Part shown: piece by piece, positions 16,769-26,816 of the stretch | Numbering within the stretch: the stretch's first letter is position 1 | Layout of the letters: each line of letters begins with the position of its first letter | Assembly: GCF_000688395.1 (NCBI RefSeq) | Contig: NZ_JIAG01000002.1 | Coordinates: 1 to 64,000 of the forward strand | Length of the DNA: 64,000 nucleotides | From: Haematomicrobium sanguinis DSM 21259 | GTDB taxonomy: Bacteria; Actinomycetota; Actinomycetes; Actinomycetales; Micrococcaceae | Direction: 5' to 3' | Notes under the pieces: model-generated | Told to the model about the DNA's origin: nothing | The model's input: the letters and a program-made list of their open reading frames with translations, nothing else | The model's database searches: none | Program-made: the position numbers and the translations under genes

Positions 16769-18868
16769 TTAGGCGTCAATCCGTTCGCGGTCCAGCCGGT
16801 CCGCGCCCTCAATGATGAAGTCCTTGCGCGGGGCAACCTCGGAACCCATCAGGAGTTCGAAGACCTCCTCGGCCTGGGCGGCGCTTTCCACGCTGACCCG
16901 GCGCAGGGTGCGGCGGCGCGGATCCATCGTCGTCTCGGCGAGCTGATCGACGTCCATTTCGCCCAGACCCTTGTAGCGTTGCGGCGTTTTGTACCGCTTA
17001 TTTTCCTTCTCCAGCTTGGCCGTAAGCCGGTACAGCTCCGCATCCGAGTAGGTGTAAATCATTTCGTTGGGTTTGCCGTTGTGAATCACTTCGACACCGT
17101 GAAGCGGCGGAACCGCTGCGTACACGCGACCGGCGTTAATCATCGGGCGCATGTAGCGGAAGAAGAGCGTGAGCAAAAGGGTGCGAATGTGGGCGCCGTC
17201 GACGTCGGCGTCCGTCATCAGAATGACCTTGCCGTAGCGGGCGGCATCCAGGTCAAAGGTGCGTCCGGACCCGGCGCCGATCACCTGGATAATGGCGGCG
17301 CACTCGGCATTAGAGAGCATGTCGGAGACTGAGGCTTTTTGCACGTTCAGGATCTTGCCGCGAATGGGAAGGAGCGCCTGGAAGTCCGAGGAGCGCGCCG
17401 GTTTTGCAGTGCCGAGGGCGCTATCGCCCTCCACGATAAAGAGTTCGGATCGGGTGACGTCGGTGGAACGGCAGTCCGCCAGTTTGGCCGGTAGCGAGGA
17501 CGTTTCGAGCGCGTTCTTGCGGCGCTGGGTTTCCTTGTGCAGGCGCGCGGAGATGCGGGATTTCATCTCCGAGACAACTTTTTCCAGCACGAGCGCGGAC
17601 TGTGCCTTGTCGCCTCTCGCCGTGGAGTTAAGCCGTGAGGTGAGCTCTTTCTCCACAATCTTGGAAACGATCGCCCGGACCGCAGGGGTGCCGAGAATTT
17701 CCTTGGTTTGCCCTTCGAACTGTGGTTCGGCGAGGCGTACGGTTACCACGGCCGTCAGCCCGGCAAGGATGTCGTCCTTGTCAACCTTGTCACTGCCGGC
17801 CTTGAGTTTGCGCGCGTTCTGATCGATGACCTTGCGGAAGGTTTTCACGAGCGCTTGTTCAAACCCGGCCAGATGGGTTCCGCCTTTGGGCGTGGCAATG
17901 ATGTTCACAAAGGAGCGGATGGTGGTGTCGTAACCGATACCCCAGCGCAACGCGATGTCCACTTCGCAATCACGGCCCACTTCGGCAATGGTGGAATGCC
18001 CGTTCTCATCCAAGACCGGAATGGTTTCCTTAAAGGAATCGGTGCCGTGAATGCGCCATACGTCGGTGACGGGGCCGTCGGCGGCGAGAAAATCGACGTA
18101 CTCGGTGATGCCGCCATCGTGTTGGAAGACTTCTTCCACCGGACCGTTTTCGCCGGGGGTTCCGGGCAGGCGGCGCTCGTCTCGCAGAGTGATTTTGAGC
18201 CCGGGAATCAGGAAGGAGGTTTGCCGGACGCGAGCCTCTAACTCGACGTAGTCCACGGCGGCATCGGGGGTGAAGATTTGCCGGTCCACCCAATAGCGGA
18301 TCCGGGTTCCGGTCACGCCGCGCTTGGCCTTGCCGATCACGGCCAACTCCGATTTCTCGGTAAACGGAGTAAAGGTGGAGGTCGGAGACGCCTTGGTCCC
18401 GGTGTCGGCGAAGGTGCCCGGTTCGCCGCGGCGGAAAGACATGGCGTACGTCTTGGATCCGCGATCGACCTGTACGTCTAGACGGGTGGAAAGCGCGTTG
18501 ACGACGCTTGCGCCCACGCCGTGCAGGCCACCGGAGGCGGAATAGGAGCCGCCGCCGAACTTTCCGCCGGCATGAAGCTTGGTGAAAACGACCTCGACGC
18601 CGCTCAGCCCGGTTTTGGGTTCGATGTCCACCGGGATGCCGCGGCCCTCGTCACGCACCTCGATGCTCTGGTCCTTGTGCAGCACGATCACGATGTGTTG
18701 ACCGAACCCGGCAAGCGCCTCGTCAACCGCGTTGTCGATGATTTCCCATATGCAGTGCATGAGGCCGCGGGAATCGTTGGACCCGATGTACATGCCGGGG
18801 CGCTTGCGAACCGCCTCCAGCCCTTCGAGGACAGAGAGGTGGCGAGCGGAATAATCAGATGTGGGCAC
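16769..18868 (-). CDS. parE: Type IIA DNA topoisomerase subunit B (ParE/GyrB family)
   Basis: A 699-residue ATPase subunit of a type II topoisomerase. It has a GHKL ATPase domain (EIIDNAVDEAL; DEGRGIPVDI; GGLHGVGASVVNALS), the Toprim motifs EGDSALG and DADVDGAHI, and QRYKGLGEMDVDQL near the C-terminus. Location between sigA and DUF7455 matches the actinobacterial ParE-like paralogue rather than the gyrB beside dnaA; no A subunit lies in the window. The GTG at 18868 has AGGTGA 8 bases upstream. An in-frame GTG at 18880 would add four residues but would overlap that ribosome site. Confidence 0.88.
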   Translation of the reverse strand: MPTSDYSARHLSVLEGLEAVRKRPGMYIGSNDSRGLMHCIWEIIDNAVDEALAGFGQHIVIVLHKDQSIEVRDEGRGIPVDIEPKTGLSGVEVVFTKLHAGGKFGGGSYSASGGLHGVGASVVNALSTRLDVQVDRGSKTYAMSFRRGEPGTFADTGTKASPTSTFTPFTEKSELAVIGKAKRGVTGTRIRYWVDRQIFTPDAAVDYVELEARVRQTSFLIPGLKITLRDERRLPGTPGENGPVEEVFQHDGGITEYVDFLAADGPVTDVWRIHGTDSFKETIPVLDENGHSTIAEVGRDCEVDIALRWGIGYDTTIRSFVNIIATPKGGTHLAGFEQALVKTFRKVIDQNARKLKAGSDKVDKDDILAGLTAVVTVRLAEPQFEGQTKEILGTPAVRAIVSKIVEKELTSRLNSTARGDKAQSALVLEKVVSEMKSRISARLHKETQRRKNALETSSLPAKLADCRSTDVTRSELFIVEGDSALGTAKPARSSDFQALLPIRGKILNVQKASVSDMLSNAECAAIIQVIGAGSGRTFDLDAARYGKVILMTDADVDGAHIRTLLLTLFFRYMRPMINAGRVYAAVPPLHGVEVIHNGKPNEMIYTYSDAELYRLTAKLEKENKRYKTPQRYKGLGEMDVDQLAETTMDPRRRTLRRVSVESAAQAEEVFELLMGSEVAPRKDFIIEGADRLDRERIDA

Positions 18869-19115
18869 GGTATCTTTCACCTAGGTATCTTGCGAGGTTT
18901 CGCGGACGGAGCGCGCCGCCGCGATTCAGAATCCAGGGTATCGCCTCGCACCGACATTCCCGGGCTGCCACTCCGCGGGAGGGGCTCACGGCAACGCCAA
19001 GTTAACAGGGTTGTTACGCAACACGCAGTACGCGGACAGCGAAAGCGCATAAAGTGTGGCATAGATTGAACGCCATCAGTGGTTTCATAAGTAGTCACCG
19101 ATTTAGGAGGTCAAC

Positions 19116-19340
19116 ATGTCCACAGCAACTGCAACCCGAGAGCTCACCGCCCTAGACCGCTGTGATCGCTGCGGAGCACAGGCCTATGTGCGTGCCGTCC
19201 TCGCTTCCACCGGTGGAGAACTTCTGTTTTGCGCTCACCACTCCCGTCAGGTCGAGGCTAAGCTTCGTCCGCTGACCTCCGAGTGGCAGGATGAAACCCA
19301 ACGCCTACACGAGAAGCCCGAATTCGCCGACCGCGACTAG
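19116..19340 (+). CDS. DUF7455 domain protein, small zinc-ribbon-like
   Basis: A 74-residue protein with CDRCG (Cys16, Cys19) and a second knuckle CAHHSRQ (Cys39, His41/His42), which together look like a zinc-binding site. The family is typical of actinobacteria and commonly sits beside sigA/parE, as here; its function is unknown. A near-perfect ribosome site, TTAGGAGG, precedes the ATG at 19116 by 5 bases, so it is probably well expressed. It is divergent from parE and is followed by a strong terminator. Confidence 0.88.
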   Translation: MSTATATRELTALDRCDRCGAQAYVRAVLASTGGELLFCAHHSRQVEAKLRPLTSEWQDETQRLHEKPEFADRD

Positions 19341-19352
19341 CACGGCTCTCAG

Positions 19353-19392
19353 ACAAAGGGCCCCTCGCCATGGATGGCGAGGGGCCCTTTGT
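19353..19392. terminator. Terminator after the DUF7455 gene
   Basis: An 18-bp perfect, GC-rich stem (19353-19370 with 19375-19392) around TGGA, ending in CCCTTTGT. It stands 12 bp after the stop codon. Confidence 0.88.
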
Positions 19393-19401
19393 CGTTCGCC
19401 G

Positions 19402-19444
19402 CGACGGCGGTGCGGCACCTCCTTAAGGCAACCTCCCGCCGTCG
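19402..19444. repeat. 43-bp imperfect palindrome, copy A
   Basis: Starts CGACGGCGGTGC and ends CCGCCGTCG, with the central block CCTCCTTAAGGCAAC. A copy of equal length at 43398-43440 matches at 37 of 43 positions, and both are followed by a CAGT(A)GGGA flank. This copy lies between the DUF7455 terminator and the rpoD-end hairpin. Confidence 0.8.
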
Positions 19445-19498
19445 CATCTCAGTAGGGAACCCGGCGCCTGCCGCGGCTTTTAAGCCCAGCCAACCGAT

Positions 19499-19555
19499 CT
19501 GTGTAGCAGTTAATGCCCATGACCGGCACGGTCATGGGCATTAACTGCTACACAG
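19499..19555. terminator. Very long hairpin after rpoD
   Basis: A 26-bp perfect stem (19499-19524 with 19530-19555) around the 5-base loop GGCAC. It lies 7 bp beyond the rpoD stop. There is no clear T-tract, so it may act as a strong hairpin or mRNA 3'-end structure rather than a classical terminator. Confidence 0.75.
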
Positions 19556-19562
19556 TCGAGGG

Positions 19563-21077
19563 TTAGTCGAGGTAATCGCGCAACACCTGGGAGCGCGAAG
19601 GGTGGCGGAGCTTGGACATCGTCTTGGACTCTATCTGGCGGATGCGCTCACGCGTGACGCCGTAAACCTTGCCGATTTCGTCTAAAGTCTTGGGCTGGCC
19701 ATCGGTCAACCCAAAGCGCATCGCGACCACGCCGGCCTCACGCTCGGACAGAGTGTCCAGCACCGAGTGCAGTTGCTCCTGCAACAGAGTGAAGGAGACG
19801 GCGTCTGCCGGGACCACGGCTTCCGAGTCCTCGATCAGGTCGCCGAATTCGGAGTCGCCGTCTTCGCCCAGCGGAGTATGCAGCGAGATGGGCTCGCGGC
19901 CGTACTTCTGGACTTCGACGACCTTTTCCGGGGTCATGTCCAGCTCAACGGCCAGCTCCTCCGGGGTGGGTTCGCGGCCCAGGTCCTGCAACATTTGGCG
20001 TTGGACGCGAGCAAGCTTATTAATGACCTCGACCATGTGCACCGGGATACGGATGGTGCGAGCCTGGTCTGCCATGGCGCGGGTGATCGCCTGGCGGATC
20101 CACCAGGTTGCGTAGGTGGAGAACTTGAAGCCCTTGGTGTAGTCAAACTTTTCCACCGCACGGATTAGACCGAGGTTTCCTTCCTGGATCAGGTCCAGGA
20201 AGAGCATGCCGCGTCCGGTGTAGCGCTTGGCGAGCGAGACGACGAGACGAAGGTTCGCTTCCAACAGGTGGTTCTTCGCGCGGCGGCCATCGTTAATGAC
20301 CCAGCGCAGCTCGCGCACCAGTTTAGGATCGAGCTTGCCGTCATCGTGGGCGAGTTTTTCCTCGGCAAAGAGCCCGGCCTCGATGCGCAAAGCCAAGTCG
20401 ACTTCTTGTTCCGCGTTCAGCAGCGCGACCTTGCCGATCTGCTTTAAGTAGTCCTTGACGGTGTCGGTGGTCGCGCCTGCGGACACTACTTGCTGGGCAG
20501 GAGCGTCGTCATCGTCGGCGTCGGAGTACACAAACCCGCCGGCGGTGCTGGTTTCCTCTTTAGCGGATTCCTTCTCGCTACCCTCCGACTCCTCGTTGTC
20601 CGAGTCGTGATCGTCTTGCTCGGCATCGGTATCGCCGTGCTCCGCGGCGTCAACCGCGGGAGTTTCGTCATCGGCGTCGGCGCTTTCGGCGGCTTGAGCG
20701 TCCTGGGCTTGCTTGTCCTTCGCCTTGGTTGTCGACTTTGCCGCGCCGGTTTTGGCTGCGCTGGTCTTGGTTGCACCAGTCTTGGCTGTTCCGGTCTTGG
20801 CCGCACCGGTTTTAGCGGTACCGGTCGTTGCTGTACTGGCCTTAGCCGGCGCCTTCTTGTCGGTCGCGGCCTTAGCGGTGCTTTTAGCTGCGGTCTTGGC
20901 GGTGCTCTTAGTTGCGCTCTTGGCCGGCGCCTTAGCACCGGAAGTCTTCGCGGCGCCCGACTTGATTGCCGGTGCCTCGGTGTCCTTCGCAGCCGCCTTG
21001 GATCGATTGGTGGAGGTGGCACGCTTCGCGGAAGCGGTGCTTGTGGAAGTGTCAGTCTTTGATGATGCGGGTGACAC
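19563..21077 (-). CDS. rpoD: Principal RNA polymerase sigma factor (SigA/RpoD)
   Basis: A 504-residue sigma-70 factor. The core is complete: region 1.2 ([25 protein letters not shown]), region 2 ([27 protein letters not shown]), region 3 and region 4 ([30 protein letters not shown]). The first ~125 residues are an Ala/Lys/Thr-rich histone-H1-like tract of repeated [12 protein letters not shown] units, followed by an acidic stretch (about 125-195). Actinobacterial SigA proteins often have such extensions, but this one is long and repetitive. The GTG start at 21077 has AAAGG 7 bases upstream. The 287-bp upstream gap holds its promoter, which I could not place confidently. Confidence 0.96.
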   Translation of the reverse strand: MSPASSKTDTSTSTASAKRATSTNRSKAAAKDTEAPAIKSGAAKTSGAKAPAKSATKSTAKTAAKSTAKAATDKKAPAKASTATTGTAKTGAAKTGTAKTGATKTSAAKTGAAKSTTKAKDKQAQDAQAAESADADDETPAVDAAEHGDTDAEQDDHDSDNEESEGSEKESAKEETSTAGGFVYSDADDDDAPAQQVVSAGATTDTVKDYLKQIGKVALLNAEQEVDLALRIEAGLFAEEKLAHDDGKLDPKLVRELRWVINDGRRAKNHLLEANLRLVVSLAKRYTGRGMLFLDLIQEGNLGLIRAVEKFDYTKGFKFSTYATWWIRQAITRAMADQARTIRIPVHMVEVINKLARVQRQMLQDLGREPTPEELAVELDMTPEKVVEVQKYGREPISLHTPLGEDGDSEFGDLIEDSEAVVPADAVSFTLLQEQLHSVLDTLSEREAGVVAMRFGLTDGQPKTLDEIGKVYGVTRERIRQIESKTMSKLRHPSRSQVLRDYLD

Positions 21078-21364
21078 GGGGAACCTTTCTACCGTTGGCT
21101 GGACTGCCTAGTGGCTAACACCACTATGACCCTGTCAAGTCCACGAGGCGTTTTCGCGCTCAGGTTTCTTGCCAAGGCCAGCATTTAAGCTAACGAAGCA
21201 AGAGCCCCACGTTGTTCCCCAGTTCGCAAAAAATCTTGCAAATAACCGGCAAATCGCGAGCGACGCAACGGTGGACCCAACCGGGTCTGTCCTCCATTGT
21301 CGCACGCTCGAGGAACAAACCAACAATTAGCGGGGCGTCGCCCACCGATAGGCATAGCTCCCCA

Positions 21365-22708
21365 TTAGCTCGCCCAATGATCCGCTTCCGCCGGCGGTTG
21401 GTAGCTGGTGCGATCGAAGTTGATCCCGTGCTCGATCATCTGCAATTGAATTCTTGCCAAGTTGTAGTCGGGATCCTGGCCTAGCGCCCTATCGAGGTAG
21501 CAACCGGCGACGCTCCCCCGGCCCCGACGCCAACTTTCCCACGCCAAAAGGGTCAAGATCGCCGGATCGCTCTCTGACTCGGGAAGCGAGTACAGGGTTT
21601 TGAGGATCAAGGTCAGCGCGGCGAGTCGAAGCTCGGCGAACTCATGGAACGGCTCGGTCTCCCCCAGCCCCTGGCCGGTAAAAATTTGACCGTACAAATC
21701 CATCGCATGGTGGTGCATGGCCTTGGCTTGAAGACGATCCTCGGCACACATTCCGTCGACGTCCTCAATGTCCTCGAGTACCGATACATCCCCGTCTTCG
21801 CCCCGATCCAAGATCTGAGCCACCAAGACAATATAGGGAGTGTTGATCACCCTGACCGTGAGGTCGGCACACTCGTGCCCGAAGAAGCATTGCACTAAAA
21901 GCGCGTCGCGGATCTGAATGGAGCGCAGACTCGCGTAGAGTCCGGCGAGAAGTTCGCCCTCGAGCCTGGACAGTGCGGACCTGGCTCCGGCAGGGTCGAA
22001 ACTGTGCGGATCGAAAGCCGATTGTCCCCCAGCCACGACAGCGGCCAGCGCCCTCTCCCACCGCTCGAGTTCCATCGCCAGGTATGCGCGATCCCAGCGC
22101 TCGGGAATGGGTCGCGAGAGCGCAGTGGAGAGTTCGGCGGCAAGATTCGTCGCCGCGAGTTCTGGCACGTTGTCAAAAAGCTGATCGGTCAGGCTACCGA
22201 GGTTTGGCGCGTAGGTTTGCCCGCCGTAGACCATGCTGGCGTTGACCGCGGAGTGAGCATCCACGCCGGCGTGCAACCTCTTGGCATCAGAGCGCGAACC
22301 GTCCGCATAGAGAACTTGCCAGTATTCCACTCCGACGTGAAGCATCGTCAGGATGCGGCAATCGTCGCCATCATGATCGCAATTGAGTGAGAAGACCTCA
22401 TGGAAGCTTTTCCGAAGCTCATCCAGGCGTTCCTCGGTTTCCAGGTACAACACCACGGCGTACTGGGCATCAGGAGAAATGGCGGTCGCGCCGTGGAAAA
22501 CCTGGTGTACCTGTTCTGCGTACTTGCGAAGGGTTGCCGCGTCCGCGGCGAGCACCTCGGCGCGGATATCGAATCGGGCCATGAGTTCAACGGTGTCTGC
22601 CGTGAGCGCCATAATGACCACGGATTGTTCGGGGAGGAATCCCATCTTGTATGGGATATAGCTCAGCAGATCCCCGTCATTGCGTATTTTTGTGATTTCG
22701 TCATCCAT
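21365..22708 (-). CDS. DUF4192 family protein
   Basis: A 447-residue protein beginning IRNDGDLLSYIPYKMGFLPEQSVVIMAL, the hallmark start of the actinobacterial DUF4192 family, with a C-terminal TPR-like helical part containing LTLLAWESWRRGRGSVAGCYLDRALGQDPDYNLA. Function is unknown; the family commonly lies near sigA. No signal peptide or membrane segment is seen. The ATG at 22708 was preferred because GGGG lies 5 bases upstream; an ATG at 22720 would add four residues. A terminator separates it from the PAC2 gene upstream. Confidence 0.88.
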   Translation of the reverse strand: MDDEITKIRNDGDLLSYIPYKMGFLPEQSVVIMALTADTVELMARFDIRAEVLAADAATLRKYAEQVHQVFHGATAISPDAQYAVVLYLETEERLDELRKSFHEVFSLNCDHDGDDCRILTMLHVGVEYWQVLYADGSRSDAKRLHAGVDAHSAVNASMVYGGQTYAPNLGSLTDQLFDNVPELAATNLAAELSTALSRPIPERWDRAYLAMELERWERALAAVVAGGQSAFDPHSFDPAGARSALSRLEGELLAGLYASLRSIQIRDALLVQCFFGHECADLTVRVINTPYIVLVAQILDRGEDGDVSVLEDIEDVDGMCAEDRLQAKAMHHHAMDLYGQIFTGQGLGETEPFHEFAELRLAALTLILKTLYSLPESESDPAILTLLAWESWRRGRGSVAGCYLDRALGQDPDYNLARIQLQMIEHGINFDRTSYQPPAEADHWAS

Positions 22709-22747
22709 GCACCCCAGCATGGGCCGCGGGAGCCGCGTCCCGCGGAG

Positions 22748-22791
22748 AAAATGAGCCCATTGTGGACAACTCCGAACAATGGGCTCATTTT
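22748..22791. terminator. Terminator after the PAC2 gene
   Basis: A 15-bp stem (22748-22762 with 22777-22791), AAAATGAGCCCATTG and its complement, around a 14-base loop, with A/T-rich ends. It lies about 47 bp past the PAC2 stop on the minus strand. Confidence 0.85.
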
Positions 22792-22838
22792 TCCGTGCTG
22801 TGTAGGAACAGGCGCGCGGACGAAATCTAGCTCAAACG

Positions 22839-23852
22839 CTACTCGTCCTCGGGGTCTTGATCGGCCTCGCTTTGCGCCAAGAACGCCTCCACTTGCGCGC
22901 CGATTTCCTCGGCGTCGGCGAGCTTGCCATCCGGCTTGACCAAGAGCGAGCGCTGCGGAGCGTTCTTGGAGAACTCGTCATAGCGTTCCTCCAGATTCGC
23001 CACCACTTGCTGCACTTCTGCAGACTCCTGCATCTGCGTGGCGATTTGCGAATCCACATCGCGTCCGCTCTCGCGCAGATCCTCGGTCGGCAACATGAGT
23101 CCGGTTGCCGCTCCTAAATACTCCAGAGCCGTCACCGCGGCCGGCGGATATTGCGCATCGGAAACATAATGCGGCACATGGACTGCAAACCCGGCGACCT
23201 TCCGGCCAGATTCGATCAGCCGCAGTTCCATCAGGTGCGCCACACTGGAGGGCAACTCCGCCCGCGGGCGCCACATGGAACCCAGTTCGGTCAGATCGGA
23301 CCGGTTGCCGTGTACGGTCACACCCAGCGGACGGGTGTGCGGCACCGGCATAGGAATGCCGTGAACCCAGGCCACAAAGTTGATCCCGGAGAGGTCCAGC
23401 AGTTGATCAATTGCGGCAATGAACCGCTCCCACTGGTAGTCCGGCTCTACGCCGGTCAAGAGCAGGAAGTCTTTGCCCATCAGATCGGTGACCTTGTACA
23501 ACACGATTTCCGGGGACTGGAAATTTGTCAGGTGATCCTGGTCGAATTCAATATGCGGGCGGCGTCCTCGATAGTCGATCAACTGGTCCGCGTCGAAGGT
23601 TGCCAAACGCTCGTAGGTGAGGGATTCCAGCAGCTCATCGCGCACCTGGTCGGCAATATGCCCGGCCTCGCCGAAGCCGTTGAGCGCCACCACTAGCGTG
23701 GTCGGAGCACCGGAGCTTCTGCCCAGGTTGCTCGGTGACTCCAGTTCGCGGGCGCCCGCGCCAAAGGTCACCGCATTCCCATAGTGCGGGGCGGAAGGGT
23801 TGATCGCTATTCGGCTGCTCGTCAAGGTATAGAGGTCTTCAGGTTCCAACAT
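22839..23852 (-). CDS. PAC2 family protein
   Basis: A 337-residue protein of the PAC2 (proteasome assembly chaperone 2-like) family: an N-terminal TTLVVALNGFGEAGHIADQVRDEL block, a conserved EIVLYKVTDLMGKDFLLLTGVEPDYQW segment, and a G-rich VAWVHGIPMPVPHTRP turn. The C-terminus is charged and probably helical. Bacterial members are widespread in actinobacteria and their role is not established. The ATG at 23852 has AGAGGAG 8 bases upstream, which favours it over a reading 20 residues longer. Confidence 0.86.
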   Translation of the reverse strand: MLEPEDLYTLTSSRIAINPSAPHYGNAVTFGAGARELESPSNLGRSSGAPTTLVVALNGFGEAGHIADQVRDELLESLTYERLATFDADQLIDYRGRRPHIEFDQDHLTNFQSPEIVLYKVTDLMGKDFLLLTGVEPDYQWERFIAAIDQLLDLSGINFVAWVHGIPMPVPHTRPLGVTVHGNRSDLTELGSMWRPRAELPSSVAHLMELRLIESGRKVAGFAVHVPHYVSDAQYPPAAVTALEYLGAATGLMLPTEDLRESGRDVDSQIATQMQESAEVQQVVANLEERYDEFSKNAPQRSLLVKPDGKLADAEEIGAQVEAFLAQSEADQDPEDE

Positions 23853-24020
23853 GATATGCACTCCTCTCTTCGCCTCGCACCGATGCCCGTGGCACTGCGG
23901 TGCTGTGCGCACATCTCTACTCAGAGATCAATAACCGCGCGGACGCCCAAACCATTCCGCACCCGCGCCCCTGCGTGAGGGAAAACGCTCAGCCCGCAGC
24001 GAACGCGGTGCACACAGCAC

Positions 24021-25130
24021 TTAGTCCCGCGTGTGATCGGCCGCAAACGGCGGCTTTTGCGCCGCGACGGCGAGTTTGCGTCCGCGCACGTCCAGGAACA
24101 ACTCGGCATCTTCGTCCGTCGCGGCGTCAATCAACGCCAGCGCAATCCCGGTCTGCAGCGAGGGCGAGAAGGTTCCCGAGGTTGTCACACCGACCACGGT
24201 GCCATCGCCCAAAACCACATCCATCCCGGCCCGCGGCACACCCCGGTCAACGGCCTTGAGGCCCACCGATCGGCGCGGCGCTCCGGTCTCGCGCTGCGCC
24301 AGCAGCGCGTCCCGGCCCCAAAATTGCTCCTTCTTCCAGCCCACGGCCCAGCGCACCCCCGCTTCCAGCGGGGTGATGTCCTCGGTCAACTCGTGGCCGT
24401 GCAGGGCATATCCCATCTCCGTGCGCAAGGTGTCCCTGGCACCCAGGCCGGCGGCAGCACCGCCGTCGTTTTCCACCGCGGTCACCAAGCGCTCCCAGAG
24501 AGCCGGCGCGGAATCCCAGGTGGGCACGAGCTCATAGCCCGGCTCGCCGGTGTAGCCGGTGCGGCACACGGTCAGCGGCGCGCCGTCAAACTCGGTGTCG
24601 ACAAAGGACATGTACTCGCTCGGCGCCTGGATCCCCAGCGACTCCAACACCGCCTTGGACCTCGGCCCCTGCAACGCGAAAACGGCGAAGTCCCGATGCT
24701 GATCGCGCACCTCAAACTCGCCGCCGGCCGCGTCCTGCAACGCCGACACGACCTTGGCGGTGTTCGCGGCATTGGGGATCAGGAACACCTCGTCGTCGCC
24801 GCGCAGGTAGGCGATCATGTCATCAATGACCCCGCCGTCCTCGGTCAACGCCATCGTGTACTGCGCCTGCCCGGGTGCAATGCGGTTCAGGTCATTGGCG
24901 AGCGTGCGATTCACAAAGTCCTTGGCCCCCGGCCCGCGAACCAACGCCTTGCCCAGGTGGGACACGTCGAAGAGACCCACGGTGTCCCGCACCGCGTTGT
25001 GCTCGGCCACCACACCGCTGGCGGCGTAGGAAAGCGGCATCTCCCAGCCGCCGAACTCGGCCATTTTCGCGTCCCGGCCGCGATGCCAGGAATCCAGGGG
25101 GGAGCGCAACAAGTCAGAGGTATCGATCAT
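24021..25130 (-). CDS. gcvT: Glycine cleavage system T protein (aminomethyltransferase)
   Basis: A 369-residue folate-dependent aminomethyltransferase. It has the N-terminal MAEFGGWEMPLSYAASGVVAEHNAVRDTVGLFDVSHLGK, the folate-site region TGYTGEPGYEL, and GARDTLRTEMGYALHGHEL with VGVTTSGTFSPSL. It transfers the methylene group from the H-protein aminomethyl arm to tetrahydrofolate. No gcvP or gcvH lies in the window, so either they are elsewhere or this copy acts apart from them. The ATG at 25130 follows a weak GAGAG; a GTG three codons upstream is possible. It is divergent from pepA. Confidence 0.92.
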   Translation of the reverse strand: MIDTSDLLRSPLDSWHRGRDAKMAEFGGWEMPLSYAASGVVAEHNAVRDTVGLFDVSHLGKALVRGPGAKDFVNRTLANDLNRIAPGQAQYTMALTEDGGVIDDMIAYLRGDDEVFLIPNAANTAKVVSALQDAAGGEFEVRDQHRDFAVFALQGPRSKAVLESLGIQAPSEYMSFVDTEFDGAPLTVCRTGYTGEPGYELVPTWDSAPALWERLVTAVENDGGAAAGLGARDTLRTEMGYALHGHELTEDITPLEAGVRWAVGWKKEQFWGRDALLAQRETGAPRRSVGLKAVDRGVPRAGMDVVLGDGTVVGVTTSGTFSPSLQTGIALALIDAATDEDAELFLDVRGRKLAVAAQKPPFAADHTRD

Positions 25131-25240
25131 GACTCTCACAGTATCGCAGCGCCATCCGTATTACGATCGAGCGTAGGGTGTGCCACGCAATGCCGCGTCG
25201 CGCACCGACTGACGCGAAAACCCACAAAGGATCTGAGGAT

Positions 25241-26779
25241 ATGCCAAGCGCTGTGCCCACCATTTCTGCCATTGAAACCAATATTTCCGCCGCCAAGATT
25301 GACGCCCTGGTGCTCGCGGTGGCCAAGGGCGAGAACGGGCCGTGGCTTGCCAATGGGCCGCTGGGGCCCAAGGCGATTCAGGCCATCGGAGACTCGCTGG
25401 AATTGCTCGGGGTCAGCGGCGAGGCGGACAGTGTGGTGCGCATCCCCGGTGCTCCCGAGCTCGGCGCGCCGGTCATTATCCTGACCGGTTTGGGCGCTCT
25501 GGCCGAGGGCGAGAGCCCGGAGCTGGAGACGTTGCGCGCCGCTGCCGGGTCGGTGACCCGGCAGATCAACGGGGTCAAGTCCTTTGCCTTCGGGTTGCCG
25601 GCTCCGACCGTCGAGTCCGCCGCGGCGGTGGCCGAGGGCGCGCTACTCGGCGCCTTCCGGTACCAGGGCTACCGGACGCCGAAGAACGACGGCGATGCCT
25701 CCTCCCCGGAGGATTACAGCTTTAGTGCCGAACGGCTGGTCATTGTCACGCCCGCCGCCAATGATCGGGCGCTCGCTCCGGCGCTAGAGCGCGCGAGCGT
25801 GCTGGCCGAGGCGAGCTGCCTGGCCCGCACCCTGGTGGATCAGGTGCCCAATTTCTTGTACCCGGAGTCCTTCGCCGCGCAGGCGAAAGAGGCCGGAAAG
25901 GGTCTGCCGCTCAAGTACACGGTGTGGGATGACAAGAAGCTCGAGCGGGATGGCTTTGGCGGTCTGATCGGCGTGGGCAAGGGCTCGGCGCACGGGCCGC
26001 GCCTGGTCAAGATCGAGTACACCCCGGCGAAGGCGAAGGCTCGATTGGCGCTGGTGGGTAAGGGCATCACCTTTGACAGCGGCGGAATCTCGCTGAAGCC
26101 CAGCGACGGTATGTGGAATATGAAGTCGGACATGGCCGGGGCGGCGAGCGTTCTCGCGACACTGGTTGCGGTGGCGCGGTTGAAGCTGGATGTGGCCGTG
26201 ACCGGGTGGTTGTGCTTGGCCGAGAACCTGCCCTCGGGGACCGCGCAAAAGCCGTCCGACGTGCTGAGTGTTTTTGGCGGGAAAACCGTGGAAGTCAAGA
26301 ACACCGACGCCGAGGGGCGCCTGGTCATGGCGGACGCGCTGGTGGCCGCAAGCATGGAGTCCCCGGACGCGCTGGTCGATATTGCGACGCTGACCGGAGC
26401 GCAAATGATTGCGTTGGGCACGCGTACCGCTGGTGTCATGGGTAACAACCCGGAGCTGTGCAGCGAGATTGTGGCCGCTGCCGACCAGGCGGGCGAGCAC
26501 ATGTGGTACATGCCGATGCCGAAGCATTTGCGGGCGAGCCTGAATTCCAAGGTGGCCGACATTTCTAACCACGGTGTGCGTTTTGGCGGGATGATGACCG
26601 CCGCCACGTTCTTGAGCGAATTTGTGGGCTCGGTGGGCGCCAAGAGCATCCCTTGGGCGCACATTGACATTGCCGGGCCTTCCTATAACGAGGGTGAAGC
26701 GCACGGGTACACCCCGGCGGAGGGCACGGGTTTCGGGACGCGCACCCTGGTGACCTACGTGGAGAACGTTTCCGCGTAA
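25241..26779 (+). CDS. pepA: Leucyl aminopeptidase (M17 family)
   Basis: A 512-residue cytosolic metallo-exopeptidase that removes N-terminal residues from peptides. The catalytic C-terminal domain has GKGITFDSGGISLKP, the M17 signature NTDAEGRL, and MKSDMAGAASVLA. Metal-binding Lys and Asp/Glu residues are present. The ATG at 25241 has TGAGGA just upstream; in-frame codons before it lack a ribosome site. The gene stands alone, with gcvT divergent and a long hairpin after its end. Confidence 0.94.
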   Translation: MPSAVPTISAIETNISAAKIDALVLAVAKGENGPWLANGPLGPKAIQAIGDSLELLGVSGEADSVVRIPGAPELGAPVIILTGLGALAEGESPELETLRAAAGSVTRQINGVKSFAFGLPAPTVESAAAVAEGALLGAFRYQGYRTPKNDGDASSPEDYSFSAERLVIVTPAANDRALAPALERASVLAEASCLARTLVDQVPNFLYPESFAAQAKEAGKGLPLKYTVWDDKKLERDGFGGLIGVGKGSAHGPRLVKIEYTPAKAKARLALVGKGITFDSGGISLKPSDGMWNMKSDMAGAASVLATLVAVARLKLDVAVTGWLCLAENLPSGTAQKPSDVLSVFGGKTVEVKNTDAEGRLVMADALVAASMESPDALVDIATLTGAQMIALGTRTAGVMGNNPELCSEIVAAADQAGEHMWYMPMPKHLRASLNSKVADISNHGVRFGGMMTAATFLSEFVGSVGAKSIPWAHIDIAGPSYNEGEAHGYTPAEGTGFGTRTLVTYVENVSA

Positions 26780-26816
26780 GCGCGCCCAGACTGCGGCGGC
26801 TCCGTGTTCTGCGCCG

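Noticed and set aside
25784-26704. 306-codon minus-strand open frame
   Set aside because: It mirrors pepA, including the region of the M17 signature.
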